Below are positions 57,077 through 64,000 of a stretch of DNA of 64,000 nucleotides, in pieces. Where the stretch lies: the NCBI RefSeq assembly GCF_020536995.1, contig NC_068359.1, positions 74,456,879 to 74,520,878 on the forward strand. The letters run 5' to 3'. The stretch's first letter is position 1; each line of letters starts with the position of its first letter. The notes under the pieces are model-generated. The model made no database searches and was not told the DNA's origin. It worked only from the letters and a program-made list of their open reading frames with translations. Source of the DNA: Dreissena polymorpha. Taxonomy: Eukaryota; Mollusca; Bivalvia; Myida; Dreissenidae. The position numbers and the translations under genes are program-made.

Positions 57077-60000
57077 TTACGACTCGCTAATATCCAGAAG
57101 ACACAACCGCGATATTGGTCTTCTCAGCGTCGACTTGTTCATGAACACATCCACAACACGAGTATGTCCGTCTGTTCCTGGATAGATACGTGTGACCCTG
57201 CCCAAGGACCACTGACCACGAGGTTTGTCTGGTTCTATAACCAGCACTATGTCATCAACTTGCATATCTCTTGATTGGACATGCCATTTCTTCCTGCGAC
57301 CCAAGATTGGTATTATTTCTCGTAGCCAACGATGCCAGAAATGTTTGACGATTTCTTGAACATATCGCCAACGTCTGTTGATATTGCATATCGTAGTGTC
57401 TACTGCTTCTGGGGCAAAGTTTCCTCCAAGTTGACCATGAAGAAAATGATTTGGAGTTAGAACTGTCTCATCTGTAGGGTTTGCTGTCTGGTAGGAGATT
57501 GGCCGACTGTTTATGAGCCCTTCTGCCCCAGTTATCGCTGTCAACAGCTCCTCGTCTGTAACGTCTGCTTCTTTCAGGACTGCGAATATGGCTCTTTTAG
57601 CACTTTTCACCATACTTTCATGAATACCTCCAAAATGTGGAGCTAATGGAGGATTGAAGTGCCATTTGACCTTGTGTTTACTACACACTTCACTAATTCT
57701 GTCCTTGTCTAACTGTTCTAGCTCTCTCTGACCTCCAACAAAGTTTGTTCCATTGTCAGAATATATTTCAACTGGAAATCCTCTTCGACTTGACATTCTG
57801 TAAAACGCATTTAGGAAGGAATCAGTGTCTAAGGCAAATGCTATTTCTAGGTGTACCGCTCTTGTAGATAGACAGGTAAACAAACACAAGTATCGTTTTT
57901 GCCTAGCCTTTCCCCGACCTTGCTTGGTGATGAATGGTCCAGCATAGTCAACCGAGCAATATGCAAACGCTCTCATGGATTTCTTCACCCTGGTTGCTGG
58001 TAATGGGGCCATTATTTGTCTGGAACATTTAGCTTTCAATCTTTTGCAACCATTGCACACAGTTTCCCAACTTCGGATCTCTTCTCTTCCACCCATGAGC
58101 CAATATCTTGCTGACATAGCTGCTTAGGTTTGATTTGCACCATAATGATTTCCGTCTTCATGATAATGTTTCACTAAAAGTTTAGTCACATGGCTTTTCT
58201 GTGGTAAAACTACTGGAAATCTAGTGTCATATGGTAAAAAGTCTGCATTTGTCAACCTCGAATCACTTCTCATCACATTGTCTTCATCTAATTTCACATT
58301 CAGTGGAAGGAGTTTACTACAAACTGGTAGTGGCTTTTTCTTAACCAAGTTCTTGTATTCTTCTGGATAGAACTTAACCTGTTCTCTGTGAATTATCAGA
58401 TTTTCACTGTCTTTTAGTTCTTCAACTGTCAATACTTTCATTTTATTTCTTCTTTCACTATTTCTTTCTCTCATATTTTCTATAAATCTCTTCACCCAAC
58501 CATATACTCGTACTAGACGCAACCAATCAGAGTATCTAGAGGCATTCAACCTGTCGTCTTGTTCATCAATGCTCAGAAATACTTTTATACTTTCTTTCTC
58601 CTGTTCATCAGTTTTGGTAACATTGGATTTCTTTTGTTCTTTCTTATGTTCAGTGTCTTTGACTTCATCAGTTGGCAGGTTCTTTGGCCACTTATCCTCA
58701 GCTTCTTGTAGAAATTCTGGACCGTTTTTCCATAACTGGCTTGTTACAAGTTTCTCAGCTGTTGTGCCCCTTGATGTCAAATCTGCCGGGTTATCATTTC
58801 CTGGAACATGTCGCCATTGCTTCGGAGAACTATTTTCATGGATTTCACCTATCCGATTTGACACAAATGGCTTGAATTGTCTACTTTCATTTCTTATCCA
58901 GTATATGACATTTGCACTGTCAGTCCAATAGGTAACAGCTGTTTCTGGTAAATCTAAAGTTTTTAACACAGTCAATGCTATTCGCAATCCCAGTACTGCT
59001 GCTGTGAGCTCAAGTCTTGGTATGCTCACTGAAGACAGCGGTGCGACCCTCGACTTGCTGCATATAAACTTTACTGAAACACTGTTTTCTTCGGAATGTT
59101 TCACATACACAACTGTCCCATACGCCTTCTCTGACGCATCCACAAATACGTGTAAGTGTGACTGTGACTGTTTGTTTGCTTCAACTTCAAAGCACATACT
59201 TCTTGGAATTTCAAGCTGGTTTAGCTTTGTCAGCTCACTTAACCAATGTCTAATTTTCCCCGACATTTCTTCTTCTACCTCCTCGTCCCAATCGTATCCT
59301 CTCAACCAGCATTTTTGAATGTATATTTTCCCCAAGACTGTATAAGGAGTTATAAACCCTAAAGGATCAAACAAGCTTGCTACTCTTTTCAACAAACATC
59401 TTTTTGTTATTTTGTGGATTTCAGTGTCCTTTTCTTTCACTTTGAATGTAAAGTTGTCTTCTTCAGCCTTCCAATAAATTCCTAGAGCCTTTGTTAATGG
59501 CAAATAACTACTGTCTATGTCAACCTCTAATGCTCTATCTTCTTGCGGAATATTCTCTAGAACACGTTTGGAATTGGAAAGCCATTTTCGGGCACACATA
59601 CCGGCTTTTGACCATAAATCAGACAATTGATGATAGAGTTCTATGGCTTTTTCTTCACTTGTGACTGAATCCATCGAGTCATCCATGTAGGTGAATTTCA
59701 ATACAGTTTCTGCAGCTGCTGGATAAATGTCTGCATACTTTCGTGCATTTGTCTGAGCAACCATTTGAGCCAGAAATGGTGATGCATTTACACCAAACAC
59801 TAGTGTATTAAATTCATATTCATCTTCATCCCATAATACTCTGTGATATCTTCTGTCAGTCTCAGCTATACCCACTCGTAGATACATTTCACTAATGTCA
59901 CATACCAACGCGATGTCATGTTTTCTGAAACGCAACAGAACATCAAATAGTTCATTCTGTAGTTTTGGACCTGTATTTATAGTGTCATTCAAACTAACAC

Positions 60001-62332
60001 CTTGGTACTTGGCAGATGCATCGAATACTATTCTGACTTTGGTTGTTTCTCTTTCTGGTTTGACTACTGGAAAGTGAGGTAGATACCATTTGTTCAGTTT
60101 GTCCTGTGCTTCTGATTCAGATACTTTTCTAAGGTAACCCTTTTCCACATACTTTTCTATTGTTCTATTATATGTTTCTGCTACAAATGGGTCCTTTTCT
60201 ATTTTCTGCTTCACTAGTTTGAGTCGTCTCTCAGCCATTTTTCTATTGTTTGGCAACTCGGCAGGATTTTTCCTCCAAGGTATGTTAACTTCATAGTGGT
60301 CATTGTTGACAATCATTGTCTCTTCAGTCTGTTTAATAACTTTCTGGTCTTCTATGGAAAATGAGTTTGACTGTTTCTGTTGACCATAGTTGTCAATTTC
60401 CCAAAAACCTTTTACCAGTTCATCTAACTGATCACATTTCACAAAGTATGTCGCAAACATGTTTGTATGGTTTGAAACCTGCTGAACAGGGCCTACGCAT
60501 GTCCAACCTAGCGGAGTGAGTCGAGCGATTGGTTCACCAGGTTTGCCATGAACTTCATAAAGCGAAGAATGCAGTCTAGCTTGATCTAATCCAATCAGCA
60601 TGTCAACTTTGCTATTCTCTTTGATATTTGGAAAATGTATTCCTTTCAAATGTGGCCAAACTGAGGTTTGTTTGTTCCAATCTATGGTTTGTAGAGAACC
60701 AGTAACATTATCAAGAACTGATGCTTCAATCTCTATGTTCTCTTGGCCATTCAAACTTTCAATGTTCAAACTGACTGACATTGTTTCAAAACTTTCGCTT
60801 TTGTTGTTCAATGTATTCACTTTCACTTTCTCAACTTTTCCACTGAGTTTCAGAGTTGCTGCCACTTCTGCATTAATGTATGTTTTCGTTGACCCATCGT
60901 CGAGTAATGCATTTACTGTGATTTTTTTTCCGTTGGCATAAAGAACAACAGGAACTGTACGAAGAGCAATGTACATAGGAACATTTTGTGTTCCTATGAA
61001 TGTCCTATCTTGTCCTGCTGGGGAGAATTCTTCGGCCCTTGGATTAAATGTACTTTGATGTAATAATTTGTGGTGTAATTTCGTGCAACCATTAATATCA
61101 CACCTCTGAGTTTTTCTACATGTCCGGCCATTGTGGTTTTCCCCAAGGCAACGAAAACACAGTCTCAGTTCTTTCGCCTTTTCCCATCTGGTTGGCACAT
61201 CCATTTTTTCAAATTGCAAACATTTGTTTATTCTATGCTCTTGGTTACACAATTTACAACAAATTGGTCTTGGTTTGTCTTGTGTCGAATTAACCCAAAA
61301 GGTTTGCTCTTTTTTACTTCTGCCATCAAGGCCGTGCTTTACCTCCACCGCAATGTTTTGAAATTCTGCCTCTTTCAAAACCCATTCATTCAACAGTTCT
61401 ACTGATTCTTTCTTATTGTTTTCAAACAACCATCTTTCATATCTGGATATCATGCTTTCAGGCAACTTTTTCAATAACTGCTGGTACATATATCCGCTGT
61501 GCAGGTCTTCAACTTTATTTTCTTTCAGATTCACTAACGCGATATCTAGTAAGTCTGCGAACTGTTCTATTGCCTTTGCGCTTTCATACCTAATTGTAGG
61601 AAATCTTTCTATTTCTTCAATGAACTTAGTTGCAAGCCTCCTTTCTCCTCCAAATTTTCTATCAAGCCTCTCTTTGGCCTTTTCATATGCCAAAGCCGAG
61701 TGTCCAAGTCCTTCAATGGATTTCAAAGCTTCACCTTTTAAATATTGCCTTAATTGCAAAAATTTGTATTCTGGGGACGTTTCCGTTTTGTCAATACATG
61801 CAGTAAATGCCGCTTTCCAGAATTGGTACTCAGACTTTTTTCCATTAAACACAGGTATCGACACACGTTTCATTTGACGCGTCAAATCTGTGTCCAATTG
61901 TCTCTTAACTTTGCTTTCTGCATGTTGTCCTTCACGTTCTTTTTTAACAGATTGCCCACTCCTGGTACTTGATACTTCGGTCTGAGCTTCCTCATATTCA
62001 ATCATGATATCATCATAGGATTTTTCTATAATTTCTATTTCCTTAGTGACATCAATCATTTCTTGGGTTCTTTTTTGAACTTTATACTCTGTTCATAATT
62101 CATGTATTGTACCAATTGCCTCATCCATAGCACATTCAAGTTTGTCTAAAAGCTCTTTCATGACACTTTTGTCTACAGTATCACTATTTACTTCTTCTTT
62201 TAGTTTATTTCGAGTTCTAGTGAAGTTAGCTTTCGATCTAGACTTTCGCATCTTAAGCTCCACTATTCTAGACTCTTGTAGATGCCTATCCTCATCCTCC
62301 ATTTCCCCAGGTTCACCTTTAGAGCCAGGCAT
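57077..62332 (-). pseudogene. gag-pol region of the BEL/Pao element (fossil)
   Basis: Approximate minus-strand domain positions: acidic/basic gag N-terminus about 62330-62095; DUF1759-type gag about 61880-61450; zinc-knuckle region (CFRCLGENHNGRTC) about 61190-61050; BEL-type protease (DDGST) about 60970-60500; reverse transcriptase about 60140-59500 with YMDD near 59680; RNase H about 59110-58700; integrase zinc-binding part about 58170; integrase core with DDE-type spacing about 57990-57600; DUF5641-like C-terminal part about 57380-57140. This order and these domains are diagnostic for BEL/Pao. Confidence 0.93.
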
Positions 62333-62438
62333 TTCTATTTTGTCCGAATATTTTTCACGTCCGACTACTATGACACTTTTTCTGTAACAAATTTGACAGA
62401 GTTCCCCTCACTGTTCCGTGTTATCAATTTTACACAAA

Positions 62439-62458
62439 CCTCGCTCTGCTACCATTAA
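62439..62458 (-). other. Primer-binding region of the BEL/Pao element
   Basis: Just inside the 5' LTR on the minus strand the sequence reads TGGTAGCAGAGCGAGG, beginning TGG as expected for pairing with a tRNA 3' CCA end. The tRNA species was not determined. Confidence 0.6.
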
Positions 62459-62459
62459 A

Positions 62460-62662
62460 TGTTCGGGGGATATCTATAAGTGTCACCTGTGGGGGTAAAG
62501 GACTATATTTCATTGTTTTTCACCATTTATTCTCGAAGCATAGCATAACTATTTCTGGTTCGATTTACTCACACACAAGTAAAACATTCGATTAAAATGG
62601 TTATAGTACACTATTAAAGATAAACAATATTTTTAGGTTACACATCACTATCCTTCATAACA
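62460..62662 (-). repeat. 5' LTR of the BEL/Pao element
   Basis: Same 203-base sequence as the copy at 55294-55496; followed on the plus strand by the ACGAC duplication. Confidence 0.95.
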
Positions 62663-62667
62663 ACGAC

Positions 62668-64000
62668 CAATGATTAACACGTTGATTGAGTGCCTTTTCA
62701 AGAATCTTAAATGAGTGCCGCCAACGAGGCATTATCGATATTGTTCGCAAAACAACAAATGAACAAGGCGTCGTTTTTCAATTATGAAGGGTCAATCAAT
62801 AAGCATGTTGCTCATAGAAATAGTATAGTCCTTAGAAACGTTTAAGTGTCAAAAAACGAACATTAATGACATTTTATTGTAATTATGTCACTTACATGTA
62901 ACTCAGGATCCAAAGATTACACTAGGCATTTCGTCTTGTTACAAGGTATAATGGTGGTTATCTGTAAATCGTTACAACGATGAGATGTGTGTGGTACGCT
63001 ACGCATTGCGTCACAAAAAGCTCCATCCGTTAACGGGTGCATTTGTTACAACACACAACAATCGTAGAAGACGGTTACAAGCGCCATTGGTTGAACCACT
63101 ATGAATAAGTTAAATGTTTGTGTTTTGCCGTATCATATGTCAAACGCAAAGACGAACACTTGTTAAAATTGCCGTCTAAACTATGCGTGCTTTTATATTC
63201 TGCTTAAATGTAAAATGTGTATTACAATTGACTTATTTTATTTTCATTTTCACATTGTGCAACGATACGCCGTAGTCCGGAAAAATTGTAAACATGATCA
63301 ACACCAATAATTACATGATATTGATTTGGTGAAACTGACTATATTATATATATGCCTAGTGTTAGGTCATTTGAATTTATGTGATTTGCTAACTGTATTT
63401 TGTATCATATATGCTATATGGTACTTTCACATGGTATTTCAATAAAACACTTCGATACATTCGTTTTAGGATGGCACATCTTTAATACGCATTCAAGTAA
63501 ATAACGGAAGACATAACGATAACTATAACGTAATTAATATATGTATATAGTATTTGAATGTTATAATATGTGTTTTATTTCCGAAATATTAACAAAAGCT
63601 GTGTAATATTAACAGTAATTTTCTTGGTAAGATATTGTCCTAAAATGGAGAAAACAATTCATGTGAAATTCGTTTTTGTTTACGAAACTTGCGCACGTGC
63701 CATTGTTATTATCGCATGCTTATATTTTGCAAAGGTCGTGAACGTTTTTAATTGTATATTGTCCATATCATTTTAAGTGCCAACGTAATTGGTACTGTTT
63801 TTGCAATATACAACCTTTAAATTGCATAACATTGCATAACTTACTATTAGTTTGTGGACATACAATTTATTTTATTATTATTTCGTGTTAACCTTTGCGT
63901 ATGCTTTTAAAGTCAACATTCCATTATAACTCATTGAATATTCGTTGATTAAGGTTCATGGGAGGGATAAAATTCATTAAAACTTTGCTTTGTTTTTTCT
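62668..64000. other. Intergenic, no gene seen
   Basis: AT-rich. A 68-codon open frame at 63570-63776 is hydrophobic but without signal or domain support and is not called. Confidence 0.5.

Larger units (their letters stand above)
55294..62662 (-). mobile_element. BEL/Pao LTR retrotransposon, nearly whole, very young
   Basis: A 7.4-kb element on the minus strand with 203-bp LTRs that appear identical and a 5-bp target duplication ACGAC (55289-55293 and 62663-62667). The coding region runs from about 62330 down to 57080 in the order gag, protease, reverse transcriptase, RNase H, integrase, characteristic of BEL/Pao. It looks nearly whole, with about two interruptions. About 1.5 kb of AT-rich non-coding sequence separates the end of coding from the 3' LTR. 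No envelope region was recognised. Confidence 0.95.

Noticed and set aside
58569-61972. Plus-strand open frames of 60-150 codons
   Set aside because: They are antisense shadows of the BEL/Pao coding region.

Overview
The window looks like nuclear DNA from a lophotrochozoan animal, most probably a bivalve mollusc. The reasons are an AT-rich base composition, intron-bearing genes, a eukaryotic tRNA-Ser, animal-type LINE, Ty3/gypsy, BEL/Pao and Crypton-like elements, and several short transposon families I associate from memory with bivalve genomes. The phylum is an inference; nothing in the window proves it. No complete, identifiable host protein-coding gene was found. Most of the sequence is transposons, their relics and AT-rich intergenic DNA.

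Layout. 1-9.5 kb: a tRNA-Ser gene (560-641), a 290-bp tandem duplication (1397-1976), a cluster of hairpins built on GGGGATTTCGGTA (3463-4340), an ATT microsatellite, an unusual cluster of about ten TCCCATGGGA palindromes (4985-5443), one copy of an old segmental duplication (from about 7300) and a 720-bp CA/CG-rich tract. 9.5-13.9 kb: a decayed L1/Tx1-like LINE interrupted by a 158-bp tandem array. 15.5-25.8 kb: a 10.3-kb DNA transposon with 20-bp perfect inverted termini and a TTAA target duplication. It carries two convergent intron-containing genes. One is a remnant resembling a transposase C-terminus; the other is a seven-exon gene ending in a domain like the cytoplasmic tail of P2X7. At least seven smaller repeats sit inside it.

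25.8-37.5 kb: palindromic and TIR elements, then the second copy of the segmental duplication, split by a young Ty3/gypsy element (28832-33417). 40-42.4 kb: remains of a Crypton-like tyrosine-recombinase transposon and a palindromic MITE. 42.4-51 kb: mostly anonymous, with exon-like blocks of an unidentified host gene ending at 50879. 51-54.7 kb: a TTAA-flanked element with a tRNA-like promoter inside, a young 5'-truncated LINE with a 13-bp target duplication, and a tRNA-derived SINE. 55.3-62.7 kb: a very young BEL/Pao element on the minus strand with apparently identical LTRs. 62.7-64 kb: anonymous.

The most interesting signals are the large TTAA element with its P2X7-tail gene, the nuclear-receptor-like AGGTCA arrays carried by small transposons, the TCCCATGGGA cluster, the TTTCGGTA hairpins, and the old duplication whose two copies were each split by a different retrotransposon.
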